Positions 15,908 through 24,925 of a stretch of 64,000 nt of DNA are shown here, in pieces (position 1 is the stretch's first letter; each line of letters begins with the position of its first letter). Location of the stretch: assembly GCF_025351295.1 (NCBI RefSeq), contig NZ_JANXWD010000043.1, positions 1 to 64,000 on the forward strand. The letters run 5' to 3'. The DNA comes from Phenylobacterium sp. Its GTDB lineage: Bacteria > Pseudomonadota > Alphaproteobacteria > Caulobacterales > Caulobacteraceae. The notes under the pieces are model-generated. The model was not told the DNA's origin. It saw only the letters and a program-made list of their open reading frames with translations, and ran no database searches. Both the position numbers and the translations under genes were made by a program.

Positions 15908-18900
15908 TCACGCCCCCGGCGCGATGCCGACCCGCCGCGCGCCCGTCCGCGCGGTCACCGTGGGCCGGTACATGTCGCGGGCCTCGGCGCCGGGGAGCAG
16001 GAAGTCGCCGGGGGTGACGGCGCGGGCGATGTAGGCGAAGGCGAACGCCTGCCTGCCGCCCAGCCCCATGGCGGCGACAAAGCGGTCGTCGCGGGCTTCC
16101 TGGGCGCTGGCCGCGCTGAGCTTGCCCAGGAAGCGGAACGGCCCGTCCTTGGCGTCGTCGGCGCCCAGCACGGTCTCGATCTCGAAGCCGGCCGGCAGGG
16201 CGTCGTCCACCACCAGGGCCAGGCTGCGGGCCTGCAGCGACTGGCCGCTGACCCGGACGATGACCCGGTCGCCCTGGCGCAGCGTCGCCGGATCGACGGC
16301 CTCGCCGCGCATCGTGAACAGCTGCTTGGTCAGGCTGAGGCCGCTGGCGGACGGGGCCGGCGCGGACACCGGCGCGCCGGTCACCGTCACCGTGCGCCAG
16401 AGCGCGCCGGTCCCGGCGTTAGCGAAGCGGGCGGCCGCCAGCTTGGTCACCGCCCAGCGGGGAGTCCCCCCGGAACCGGTCAGGGCCGTCACCCCCTGGG
16501 CGTTTATCTTCACCGGGCCGGAGACGCGCATCATGAACCAGGCGGCCTGGAGCAGGCGGGCCTGTTCCTGGGTGTTGAGGCTGTCGGCGTCGCGGACGGT
16601 GTTCTCCAGGCGGCTCTGGAGCGACCGCGCGATGCCCGGTTCGCCGGCTTCGTAAGCCAGGCTGATCACCCCGGCCAGGTCGCGCAGCGGGCTCTGGTAC
16701 CAGTCGGTCGGCTCCTTGTAGCCGAGGGACGCCACGGCCTGTTTCAGCGCCGAACGCGCCCGCGCCCGGTCGCCCATCGTCGCCAGGCCGGCGCCGATCT
16801 GGGCCTTGGCCAGGGGCGAGGCTTCCGACTTCATCTGCACGTCATGCCACCAGCGCAGGCGGGCCAGGTCACCGCGGCCGCCCTTGGCCAGGACATAGAG
16901 CGCATATGCCGAGGCGCGGCGGCGCAGCACCTGGGTCGCCGCCTTCGAGGCGGCAGGATTGCCGGCCCACCAGTCGGGATACTCCATCCGGTAGGAGACG
17001 TTGGCGTAGCCGTCGGGCCGCGAGACCTCGCGCAGCGCCGCAAGCGCCCGGTCGATGGCCCCCTGGGTCACCGGGGCGCCGAGCTTCTTCGCCTCGATCA
17101 GGAAGTCGGTCGTGTACGCCCCCAGCCAGGGATCGGCCTCGGCGTCGCCGACCCGCCAGAGGCCGAAGGCGCCGTCCAGGCTCTGGCGATCCAGCAGGCG
17201 GCCCACGGCCAGGTTGAGACCGGGGTCGCCGCGCCGCAGCTTCGGGTCGAACTCGGCGCCGTAGAGCAGCGGATAGGCGCCGGAGACCAGCTGTTCGGTG
17301 CAGCCATAGGGATAGCGCGTCAGCGCCGCGGCGATCGGCGCCGGGTCGAAGCCGCGGAACGGCGAATAGCTGACCTGCAGGGTCGCATCCCCCGCGGCGA
17401 GGCCGGCCAGCAGGTCGGAGGTCGGCGTGTACGCGGTCCCCGGCTGTTGCAGCACCGAGGTGGTCCGGGTGATCCGGCCCCAGCCCAGGCGGCTCTGGAT
17501 CGGGAAGTCCCGGCCGGTGGCGAAGCCGGGCCCGGTCACCCGGAAACCCATCTGGCCGAGGCCGGCGCTGCGCGGCGCGTCGAAGGCGATTCGCTGCACC
17601 GCCCGCTGGCCCAGCGCCAGGTGGAAGAGCTGGCGGATGCTGGCCAGGAAGCCGCCGCGGCCGGTGACGGTGGCCGTGTAATCGCCGGCCCGGCCCTCCA
17701 CATTGTGCAGCTCCAGGGTCGCCAGGGCGTGGTCGCCGGGGGCCATGAACCGGGGCAGCGAGAGCTCCGCCACCATCGGCTCGCGGACGGTCAGGGGCTT
17801 GGAGGCCCCACCCACCGCGTCGTCGGTCCAGGCCACCACCATCAGCCGCAGCTCGCCGTTGAAGTCGGGGGCCGGCAGGTGGATCGTCGCGTGGCCCAGG
17901 CGGTCGGTCTCCAGCACCCCGGACCACAGGGCCACGGTGCGGATCGGCGTGGTGGTCAGGCCCTCGCCGCCGATCTCGTCGGCGCCGAAGCTGACATTCG
18001 CCGGGGCGCCCAGGTTGGGGTCCAGCAGGCGGCCGTAGTCGTCGCGCAGGTCGACCCGCAGCGCCCGCTTGCCGAAGTACCACTTCACCGGGTCCGGGCT
18101 GGCGAACTTGGTGAGCCGCAGGATGCCCTCGTCCACCGCCGCCACGGTCACCCGCGCCTTGCCCGCGAACCCCGCGCCCTTGATGGTCACGGGGATGTCC
18201 AGCTGGGCCTTGGACTCCGCCTTGGCCGGCGTGCCCAGGGCCACGTCGAGCCGTCGGCCCTTGGGGTCGAGCGGTACATAGACCAGGCCCAGGGCGCGGC
18301 CGGGCTTGGGCGAGGTCACCGCGTCGCGCGGCTGGATCACGCTGACCAGCACATAGACACCGCCGCCCCAGGCCGCGCTCGACTTCAGTTTGACCGTCGC
18401 GCCGTTCGCCCCCACCGAGACGGTCTTGAAGTCCACCAGTCGGTCGGTGGCCACGGCGATCTGGGCCTCGCCCGCGTAGGGCGGCTTCAGCGTGATCTCG
18501 ACGGTGTCGCCCTGGCTGTAGCTCCTGGTCCCGGCGCTGACCCGCACCACGTCGGGGGCGTCCACGTCCTTGGCCGGGGCGCCCCAGCCGGAGGCGAAGC
18601 GAATGACGCTCCTGGCGCCCTCGGGCCCCGCCAGTTCCAGCCGGTAGTCGCCCCAGCCCAGCCGCCGCGCGATCCGCGCCGGCGCATTGGCGGCGATGTT
18701 CAGGATCCCCTTCTGGATCACCACGTCGCGGCTGGTGCGCCGCCACTGCCAGCGGCCGTCCTGCTGGAACCAGTCGTAGCGCCAGGTCTCGCCGATCAGG
18801 GCGTAGCCGACCCCGGCCTGGGCGCGGCGGCGGCCATAGGGGTCGGCGGCGATCACGTCGATGGCGACGGTGGGGTCCTTGCCGCCGGCCGCGACCCCCT

Positions 18901-20956
18901 GGTCGACCTTGGCGCCCAGGTAGTAGGCCGCCGACCGGACCTTGAACGTCGCGCCTTCGCGCACGGGCCGGCCGCCGGGCTCGAACACCGAGGCGACCAG
19001 CGCCGCCTCCAGCGGCTGCGGGCTGTCGTGGGCGGCCATCGACGGCAGGTGGATGACCGCGTGGCCGTCGCCGTCGGTGACCGTGGTCTCCAGGTCGAGG
19101 AACTGCTCCTGGAACGGCGCGCGCTGGTCGCCCCACTGGTAGTCCTTGAACTGCGGGAACGGGTCGGGATCGACCTTCAGCCGCGCCTCGCCCTGGGTCT
19201 GCAGCCCCGCACCGGCCGCGCCATAGAGGAAGCGGGCCATGACGTTGACGGCGCGGACCTCGTTGGCGCGCAGCGGGACCTGCTCGTCGCCCTTGGCGCT
19301 GACGTCCAGCCGGCTGGGCGCGAAGTCCTCGACCGAGAAGGCCAGCTCGCCGGCCGGCTTGTCGAGCCCGTCGATCTCCACCGTGGCCTTCCAGCGTCCG
19401 CGCGGCGCGCTCTTGGGCAGGACCACGCTGGCGGCGGCCGAACCGAACGGGGTCTTCTGGAAGGCGTAGCGGATCAGCTCCACGCCCGATGGCCGGCGGA
19501 CCACGATGAAGCCCTTGCGGTCCTTGATGGCGCGCGCCTCGCGGTCGCGCAGCAGGGCGTTCAGCCGCACCGTCTCGCCCGGCCGGTAGATGCCGCGGTC
19601 GGCGTAGAGATAGGCGTCGACGGCGCCGGCCTGCGCCTCGCCGGGCTTGGCCTCGGTTCGCCCGCCGACCCCCTGTTTCGACAGGTCGACCGGCGAGCGG
19701 TCCAGGTCGAGGACGGCCAGGTCGCCCTGCGGCCCATAGGCCATCACCATCTTCGCATCGCCGGCCCCCTCGCCGTCCAGCAGCGGCCGCTCGAACTTCA
19801 CGCGGCCGGCGGCGTCGGTGCGGGTCTCGGCCAGGCTCTCGCCGTTGCGCGCGACCAGCGACACCTTCAGGCCGGGCAGGATCTTGGCGGTCTTCAGCGA
19901 GCGGACCACCACGTCCAGGCCCTCGGAGCCCTCGTAGGCGGTCAGCGCCAGGTCGGTGAACATCACCCACCGGCGCGCCTGGGCCGGCGGGCTGGCGTCA
20001 TAGTCGTCCTGCTCGCCCTCGCTGGACGACGGCTTCTTGAGGCTGCGGGCGCCCGAGGCGTCCTTGGCCCTGATCAGATAGCCGCCCGGCTGCATCTCCT
20101 TCAGCACCGCGCCCAGCGGGAACACCGTGGTGACCCGCTCGCCGTGGCCGGCGCGTACGGCGATCTCGCCCTTCCAGATCAGCCGGCCCTCGCCGCGCGG
20201 GCTGTCGTCGCCATAGTCGCCGGCGTAGTCGCCCTCGCCGGTGGGATCGGGCGCGCTGATGGATTTGCGGACCAGGTTGCGGTCGACCACGCGCCAGACC
20301 TCGACGGCGATGCGGGTGACGTTGACGGTCTCGATGCCCACCCCGTCGGCGTCCTCGCGCGGCAGGATCACCCCCTCGCCGGCGAAGCCCACATAGGGCG
20401 GCTTCTCGCCGAAGTTGAAGGCCACCTCGGCGTTCTGGGCCAGGGTCGCGCCGCCGGCGCCCGGCAGGCCCTTCAGCAGGGTGACGGTACGGTCGGTGAA
20501 GCCGACGCCGCCGACGCAGAGCTCGTCGCCCTTGACGGTGACTGCCGGCTTGGTCCCCGGATCGGGCGAGAGCAGCACGAAGTCGCCATAGGCCCGGACC
20601 GGATCCAGCGGCTGGCTCATCTGGATGCAGGCCTTGGGCTCGGCCGTCGAGACGTCGACCCGGCTGCGCCAGACCGCGAAGCCCTCGGGCCGAGGGACGC
20701 CACGTCGCCGCGCGTCGGCGCCCCGCGGCTTGCCGAACAGGCCCCACAGGCTCTTGCCCGGTTCGCCGGAGGCCAGCACCGCGGCGGGGGCGCCAGACCC
20801 CTCGAAGAGCTTGGTGGCGACGACGCCGCCGGCGAAGGCGGCAAGCGCGACGAGGATGGCTGCCGCGACCGGCGGGCGGTGCGCGGCCAGCCGCCGCAGC
20901 CGGGCGCGCCAGGACGATGCCGACCCCTCGGGATCCGACCCGCCCCCCAGCGACAT
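15908..20956 (-). CDS. Bacterial alpha-2-macroglobulin
   Basis: A 1682-residue periplasmic, probably membrane-anchored protein with one N-terminal hydrophobic segment (about 29-51). Macroglobulin-like domains include MG1/MG2-type sheets (GIYRPGETVRLNALLRD is the classical MG block), the VALWSGVLETDRLGHATIHLP region and the thioester domain with YPYGCTEQL, where Cys1219 and the following Glu-Gln can form the internal thioester. It is thought to trap attacking proteases after bait cleavage and partners PbpC. Length and motif agree with the YfhM class. The long frames on the opposite strand are codon-usage shadows. Confidence 0.94.
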   Translation of the reverse strand: MSLGGGSDPEGSASSWRARLRRLAAHRPPVAAAILVALAAFAGGVVATKLFEGSGAPAAVLASGEPGKSLWGLFGKPRGADARRRGVPRPEGFAVWRSRVDVSTAEPKACIQMSQPLDPVRAYGDFVLLSPDPGTKPAVTVKGDELCVGGVGFTDRTVTLLKGLPGAGGATLAQNAEVAFNFGEKPPYVGFAGEGVILPREDADGVGIETVNVTRIAVEVWRVVDRNLVRKSISAPDPTGEGDYAGDYGDDSPRGEGRLIWKGEIAVRAGHGERVTTVFPLGAVLKEMQPGGYLIRAKDASGARSLKKPSSSEGEQDDYDASPPAQARRWVMFTDLALTAYEGSEGLDVVVRSLKTAKILPGLKVSLVARNGESLAETRTDAAGRVKFERPLLDGEGAGDAKMVMAYGPQGDLAVLDLDRSPVDLSKQGVGGRTEAKPGEAQAGAVDAYLYADRGIYRPGETVRLNALLRDREARAIKDRKGFIVVRRPSGVELIRYAFQKTPFGSAAASVVLPKSAPRGRWKATVEIDGLDKPAGELAFSVEDFAPSRLDVSAKGDEQVPLRANEVRAVNVMARFLYGAAGAGLQTQGEARLKVDPDPFPQFKDYQWGDQRAPFQEQFLDLETTVTDGDGHAVIHLPSMAAHDSPQPLEAALVASVFEPGGRPVREGATFKVRSAAYYLGAKVDQGVAAGGKDPTVAIDVIAADPYGRRRAQAGVGYALIGETWRYDWFQQDGRWQWRRTSRDVVIQKGILNIAANAPARIARRLGWGDYRLELAGPEGARSVIRFASGWGAPAKDVDAPDVVRVSAGTRSYSQGDTVEITLKPPYAGEAQIAVATDRLVDFKTVSVGANGATVKLKSSAAWGGGVYVLVSVIQPRDAVTSPKPGRALGLVYVPLDPKGRRLDVALGTPAKAESKAQLDIPVTIKGAGFAGKARVTVAAVDEGILRLTKFASPDPVKWYFGKRALRVDLRDDYGRLLDPNLGAPANVSFGADEIGGEGLTTTPIRTVALWSGVLETDRLGHATIHLPAPDFNGELRLMVVAWTDDAVGGASKPLTVREPMVAELSLPRFMAPGDHALATLELHNVEGRAGDYTATVTGRGGFLASIRQLFHLALGQRAVQRIAFDAPRSAGLGQMGFRVTGPGFATGRDFPIQSRLGWGRITRTTSVLQQPGTAYTPTSDLLAGLAAGDATLQVSYSPFRGFDPAPIAAALTRYPYGCTEQLVSGAYPLLYGAEFDPKLRRGDPGLNLAVGRLLDRQSLDGAFGLWRVGDAEADPWLGAYTTDFLIEAKKLGAPVTQGAIDRALAALREVSRPDGYANVSYRMEYPDWWAGNPAASKAATQVLRRRASAYALYVLAKGGRGDLARLRWWHDVQMKSEASPLAKAQIGAGLATMGDRARARSALKQAVASLGYKEPTDWYQSPLRDLAGVISLAYEAGEPGIARSLQSRLENTVRDADSLNTQEQARLLQAAWFMMRVSGPVKINAQGVTALTGSGGTPRWAVTKLAAARFANAGTGALWRTVTVTGAPVSAPAPSASGLSLTKQLFTMRGEAVDPATLRQGDRVIVRVSGQSLQARSLALVVDDALPAGFEIETVLGADDAKDGPFRFLGKLSAASAQEARDDRFVAAMGLGGRQAFAFAYIARAVTPGDFLLPGAEARDMYRPTVTARTGARRVGIAPGA

Positions 20957-21369
20957 GACGCCCTCCGACCTTCGATCCGCGCCCGATGGGGCGCTCGCGC
21001 CGGGGCCGCGTCAATGGGGCGCCCACGCTTGACGACGAAGGTTTTGGCTGCGTTGCATCGGACCCACGCCGCGCCCGCCGCGCCGCTCAGGATTTGCTTT
21101 CAAAGATCAATGAAATCATTGGTCTTGGCCGCGAACGCTGAGACCGAGCTGGCGGCGTGACAGACGACTTCAAGCCGCTGGACGCCTGGTTGACCCGGCA
21201 CAACAAGGGCGAGACGTGCAGGTGATAGCCGCGCCGCCCGCGTAGCGCGAGGCGCCGTTCCTCGCCCGCAAACGAGAGCGGCCGGACGCGAGCAATTGTC
21301 CGCCGCGCTTTCCCCATGCCATGGTGGTTTCGAAAGTCGGGCATGACACCGGCGCGTGCGGAGGGACGG
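20957..21369. other. Intergenic region without a recognised gene
   Basis: About 410 nt between the divergent alpha-2-macroglobulin and acyl-CoA synthetase genes. Two tiny abutting frames are present on the plus strand (ATG near 21110, 16 codons, and GTG 21157, about 22 codons, joined as GTGA). They resemble nothing I know. The middle (21090-21130) is locally AT-richer and may hold a promoter. Confidence 0.4.
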
Positions 21370-22953
21370 ATGGACGCGGTGATGGAACGGGAAGGTCTGA
21401 CGGAACGCCTGGAGGCCGCCTCGCTGACCGGCATGTCCCTGGCGATCTGGGCCCAGGCGCAGCCGAACAAGGCCTGCGTCATCGACCCCGATGGCCGCAC
21501 CCGCTCCTATGCCGAGGTCAACGCCAACGCCAACCGCCTGGTGCGCCTGCTGCGCAAGGCCGGGCTGCAACCGCTGGATTCCGTCGCCCTGATCGCCTCT
21601 AACCGGGGCGAGTTCGTGGAGGTGATGATTGCCTGCCAGCGCGGCGGCTATCGCCTGACGCCGGTCAACTGGCATCTCGCCACCGACGAGATCGCCTACA
21701 CGCTGAACGACTGCGAGGCCAAGGCCGCCTTCTGCGAGGCCCGCGTCGCCACCTCGGGACCGGCCGTGGCCCAGGCGCCGGCCATCACCCTCAAGGTCGC
21801 CATCGGCGGCGGCATCCCGGGGTTCGTCAGCTACGAGGAGGCGATCTCCGGCCTCGACCCGTCCGACATCGACGACCCGGTGCTGGGCAACCAGATGCTC
21901 TACACCTCGGGCACCACCGGGCGGCCCAAGGGGGTCTATCGCGAGAACCCGGTGACCGTGCCCCAGGCGATGTACGCCCTGCGCGGCTACGACGAACATT
22001 CGGTCCAGCTCTGCGCGGGGCCGGCCTATCACGCCGCGCCGCTGGCCTTCGATGTGCGCGGGGCCATGGGGGCCGGCGCAACCCTGGTGTTCATGGACAA
22101 GTGGGATAGCGAACACACCCTGCGCACCCTCCAGGAGCGCCGCGTGACCCATCTGCACCTCGTGCCGATCATGTTCCAGCGGCTGCTGGCGCTGCCGGCC
22201 GAGGTGAAGGCCCGCTACGACATCTCCAGCGTGATCTACATCGTGCACGGCGCGGCGCCCTGCCCGCCGGAGGTCAAGTTCGCGATGATCGACTGGTTCG
22301 GCCCGGTGCTCAGCGAGTACTACGCCGGCTCCGAGGGCGGCGCGGGCTTCATGATCGACAGCCACGAGTGGCTGGCCAAGCCGGGTTCGGTGGGCAAGCG
22401 GCCGGTCCTGCTGGGTTCCAGGATCCTAGACGAGCAGGGCGCCGAATGCCCGCCCAACGTCTCGGGAACCATCTACCACCAGCTGCCGCCGGGCGGCGCC
22501 TTCACCTACTACAAGGACGAGAAGAAGACCCTGGCCAGCCGGGTCGGCGACCACTTCACCATGGGCGACATGGGGTACTTCGACGACGACGGCTACCTGT
22601 TCCTGACCGGCCGCAGCGCCGAGACAATCATTTCCGGCGGGGTCAACATCTACCCGCAGGAGGTCGACAACGAGCTGATCAAGCACGACGCCGTCGCCGA
22701 CAGCGCCACCGTGGGCGTACCGCACGACGAGTGGGGCGAACAGGTCAAGGCGGTGATCCTGCTGAAGCCCGGCTACCAGCCCTCCGACCTGCTGGCCCAG
22801 GAGATCCTGGCCTTCGCCCGCGACAGCCTGCCGGCCTTCAAGGTGCCCCGCAGCCTGGATTTCGTCACCGAACTGCCCCGCTCCGAAGCCGGCAAGATCC
22901 AGCGCAACAAGGTCCGCGCCCCCTACTGGGAAGGCCGCGCGCGGCAGATTTAG
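21370..22953 (+). CDS. Acyl-CoA synthetase (AMP-forming, FadD-like)
   Basis: A 527-residue adenylate-forming ligase. Motifs in order: the ATP-binding YTSGTTGRPKGV, acyl-site region YHAAPLAF, YYAGSEGG (A5-like), FTMGDMGYFDDDGYLFLTGR (A7/A8 hinge) and the catalytic Lys in RSEAGKIQRNKVR near the C-terminus. It activates a carboxylic acid, probably fatty or aromatic, to its CoA thioester. ATG 21370 follows GGAGGGACGG; two further in-frame starts exist at 21316 (weaker) and 21382. It converges on a LysR gene with a 4-nt stop overlap. Confidence 0.92.
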   Translation: MDAVMEREGLTERLEAASLTGMSLAIWAQAQPNKACVIDPDGRTRSYAEVNANANRLVRLLRKAGLQPLDSVALIASNRGEFVEVMIACQRGGYRLTPVNWHLATDEIAYTLNDCEAKAAFCEARVATSGPAVAQAPAITLKVAIGGGIPGFVSYEEAISGLDPSDIDDPVLGNQMLYTSGTTGRPKGVYRENPVTVPQAMYALRGYDEHSVQLCAGPAYHAAPLAFDVRGAMGAGATLVFMDKWDSEHTLRTLQERRVTHLHLVPIMFQRLLALPAEVKARYDISSVIYIVHGAAPCPPEVKFAMIDWFGPVLSEYYAGSEGGAGFMIDSHEWLAKPGSVGKRPVLLGSRILDEQGAECPPNVSGTIYHQLPPGGAFTYYKDEKKTLASRVGDHFTMGDMGYFDDDGYLFLTGRSAETIISGGVNIYPQEVDNELIKHDAVADSATVGVPHDEWGEQVKAVILLKPGYQPSDLLAQEILAFARDSLPAFKVPRSLDFVTELPRSEAGKIQRNKVRAPYWEGRARQI

Positions 22954-23858
22954 GCGATCGCGGCGGCGCGCACCTGGTCCAGGAACCAGTCGGCGCCGGG
23001 ATCGGAGACCCCGGTGCGCCGCATGACCGAGACGGTGATGCGGTCGGGCGGGAACGGCAGGTCGACCACCTGCAGGCCGAGCTTCTGCGCATGACGCTCG
23101 ACCAGCCGCCGCGGGCAGGTGGCGATGGCGTCCGTCGAGGCCACCAGCATCAGGGCGGTGAGCCAGCCGGGGACCGAGGCCAGGTGCGCGATCCGCAGTT
23201 CGGGCGCCGCCTTGACGGGGTCGGCCGTCTCGCTGGGATTCCAGGCGAAGACGTGGCCGATCTCGCGCCAGCCCGCCTCGTCGATCGACCCGCTCACCCG
23301 CGGATGGCCGTTGCGCGCCGCGACGCAATAGTGGTCCTCGAACAGCGGCTCGACCAGATAGCCCGATCGGGCGGCGCCGAACCGGCCCAGCGCGAAATCG
23401 GCCTCGCCCCGACGCAGTGCCCGGAAGGCGTCGTCCTCGGCCAGTTGCGCGACGCCGAACGCCACATGCGGCGCGATCTGCCGCAGGCGATTGATCAGTT
23501 CGCTCCCGATCAGGGCCGTCACGAACTCCGGCGCGACGATGCGGAACAGTCGCCGGCTCTGCGCCGGGTCGAAGGTCGCGTCCGGGGTCATCGCCAGTCC
23601 CGCAAGGCTGATCAGGGCGTCGATCTGCGGCCCCAGGGCCAGCGCCCGCCGTGTCGGCTCGAAGCCGTGCGGGCGGCGCACGAACAGCGGATCGTCGAAC
23701 AGGTCGCGAAGCCGGCCCAGGGCATGGCTGATCGCGGGTTGCGACAGGCCCAGCGTTTCGGCCGCGCGGCTGGCCTTGCCGGTGCGCAGCAGTTCGCGGA
23801 ACACCAGCAGCAGACCGCCGTCCAGCCGGCGTAGTTTATTCAGATCGATATCACTCAT
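22950..23858 (-). CDS. LysR-family transcriptional regulator
   Basis: A 302-residue LTTR. The winged HTH occupies about 8-68 (LLLVFRELLRTGKASRAAETLGLSQ region with S-x-A-A-x-x-L-x-x-S-Q-P-A-I-S), and the effector-binding domain follows from about 95. It is of the NodD/PcpR-like group with DLNKLRRLDGGLLLVF at the start. A dyad overlapping its start codon and facing the TorF-like gene suggests that it regulates itself and the porin. The ligand is unknown. Confidence 0.92.
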   Translation of the reverse strand: MSDIDLNKLRRLDGGLLLVFRELLRTGKASRAAETLGLSQPAISHALGRLRDLFDDPLFVRRPHGFEPTRRALALGPQIDALISLAGLAMTPDATFDPAQSRRLFRIVAPEFVTALIGSELINRLRQIAPHVAFGVAQLAEDDAFRALRRGEADFALGRFGAARSGYLVEPLFEDHYCVAARNGHPRVSGSIDEAGWREIGHVFAWNPSETADPVKAAPELRIAHLASVPGWLTALMLVASTDAIATCPRRLVERHAQKLGLQVVDLPFPPDRITVSVMRRTGVSDPGADWFLDQVRAAAIA

Positions 23859-23881
23859 TCAGCCAATTCAGTACGGCTGAA
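23858..23881. promoter_or_regulatory. Perfect 7-bp dyad in the LysR/TorF divergent region, likely operator
   Basis: TTCAGCC, 10 bases, GGCTGAA. The left arm begins within the LysR start codon and the whole dyad lies 26 nt before the porin ATG. LTTRs bind interrupted dyads of this size between divergent genes. The dyad is seen; binding by the adjacent LysR is inferred. Confidence 0.5.
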
Positions 23882-23906
23882 CATGTAGCGCGTCTAGCCT
23901 GGCGGC

Positions 23907-24638
23907 ATGAAACACGCCCTCCCCGCTGCCGCTGCCCTGCTGGCGGCCGCGCTCCTCCCCGCCCCGCCTGCCCGCGCCGCCGGCGAGCGGGGCGGGATCT
24001 ATTCGGCGGTGACGCTGGTCTCCGACTACCGCTACCAGGGCGTCTCCAACTCGGACCAGCATGCCGCGATCCAGGCCAACGTCCATTATTTCCGGCCCGA
24101 CGGCTGGTACGCCGGGGTCTTCGCCACCACCGTCGATTTCAACGACTATGGCACGTCGTATGAGCTGGATATCTACGGCGGCAGGACCCTGACGCTGGAC
24201 AAGCAGACCGACCTGAAGCTGCAAGTGCTCTACACGACCTTCCCGGACAACCGGACGCCGGGCCCCACCTACGACTTCATCCAGGGCGGCGTCAGCCTGG
24301 TCCGCAAGGCCGGCCCGTTGACCCTCATCGGCCAGACCACCGTCGTGCCGGAGGCGTCCTACGGGTCCGGCAAGGCCTATCGCGCGGAACTGGGCGCCGA
24401 CTATGTCCTGACCCCGCACCTGACCCTGAAGGCGCTGGCCGGCCGCCGCTGGATCGGTCGCGGCTCGGACCGCACCTACTGGAGCCTCGGTGCAGCCACG
24501 ATGTGGAAGCACCTGACCTTCGAGGTGCGCTACCAGGACTCCAACCTGTCCCGCGCCCGCTGCGGCTACAACCCCGACATCTGCGGGCCGGCGCTGACCG
24601 CGGCGGTGACGGCGGCGTTTCCGTTGATCCTGTTCTGA
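23907..24638 (+). CDS. TorF-family putative porin
   Basis: A 243-residue outer-membrane protein. A signal peptide (about 1-25, cleavage after ARA) is followed by GGIYSAVTLVSDYRYQGVSNSD, the hallmark of the TIGR02001/TorF family, and by alternating aromatic beta-strands ending in a hydrophobic strand closed by Phe (FPLILF). A small beta-barrel channel is expected; cargo is unknown. A Cys pair near the C-terminus (CGYNPDICG) probably forms a disulphide in a loop. It is divergent from the LysR gene, its probable regulator. Confidence 0.87.
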   Translation: MKHALPAAAALLAAALLPAPPARAAGERGGIYSAVTLVSDYRYQGVSNSDQHAAIQANVHYFRPDGWYAGVFATTVDFNDYGTSYELDIYGGRTLTLDKQTDLKLQVLYTTFPDNRTPGPTYDFIQGGVSLVRKAGPLTLIGQTTVVPEASYGSGKAYRAELGADYVLTPHLTLKALAGRRWIGRGSDRTYWSLGAATMWKHLTFEVRYQDSNLSRARCGYNPDICGPALTAAVTAAFPLILF

Positions 24639-24659
24639 GGTTCCGCGCTGCAGGATTGG

Positions 24660-24756
24660 AACCGCAGAAAACGCAGACAGACGCTGAACGGTCGATGTTG
24701 GCCCCGCCGCCGCAATCTCCCCGGCGCTTCCGCGTCTTTCCGCGTTTTCTGCGGTT
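24660..24756. repeat. Intergenic inverted-repeat element, copy 1
   Basis: A perfect 15-bp inverted repeat, AACCGCAGAAAACGC (24660-24674) and GCGTTTTCTGCGGTT (24742-24756), encloses about 67 nt. A related copy lies at 61582-61668, with three stem positions changed in both arms and a similar tail (T-T-R-A-A-T ... GCGCTRACGCGC) after the right arm. The left-arm sequence resembles the CCGCAGA-type short repeats dispersed in many bacterial genomes. Confidence 0.7.
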
Positions 24757-24828
24757 TAAATCTCTTCGGCGCTGACGCGCCCGCGAACGCCGCCTAAGCT
24801 CCTCGAAGATCTGTGCCGGGGCTTCGCT

Positions 24829-24918
24829 GTGAAACACCCTGTGGCGGGCGACCCGCTGGGGGACGTCAGCGTCCTGCAACAGATCGTCTTCGTCATGAAA
24901 GAAGGAAAGTCTACAAAC
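24829..24918 (+). pseudogene. C-terminal remnant of an amidohydrolase
   Basis: A short stretch encodes VAGDPLGDVSVLQQIVFVMK, closely matching the final beta-strand region of metal-dependent amidohydrolases (D-V-V-A-V-x-G-D-P-L-x-D-I-x-x-L-x-x-V-x-F-V-M-K-x-G-K). No body of such an enzyme precedes it, and the frame differs from the phospholipase gene that follows. It is read as a decayed fragment left by deletion. The family call rests on about 28 residues. Confidence 0.6.
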
Positions 24919-24925
24919 CCTGACC

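Noticed and set aside
15464-21160. A very long plus-strand open frame (about 1900 codons) opposite the alpha-2-macroglobulin and pbpC genes
   Set aside because: It is the GC-rich antisense shadow of two real genes. The composition is Gly/Arg/Ala/His repeats without domains, and the sense genes have clear motifs.
21110-21225. Two abutting mini-frames (16 and 22 codons)
   Set aside because: No ribosome site for the first, no similarity for either, and no distinctive composition; kept only as a note in the gap entry.
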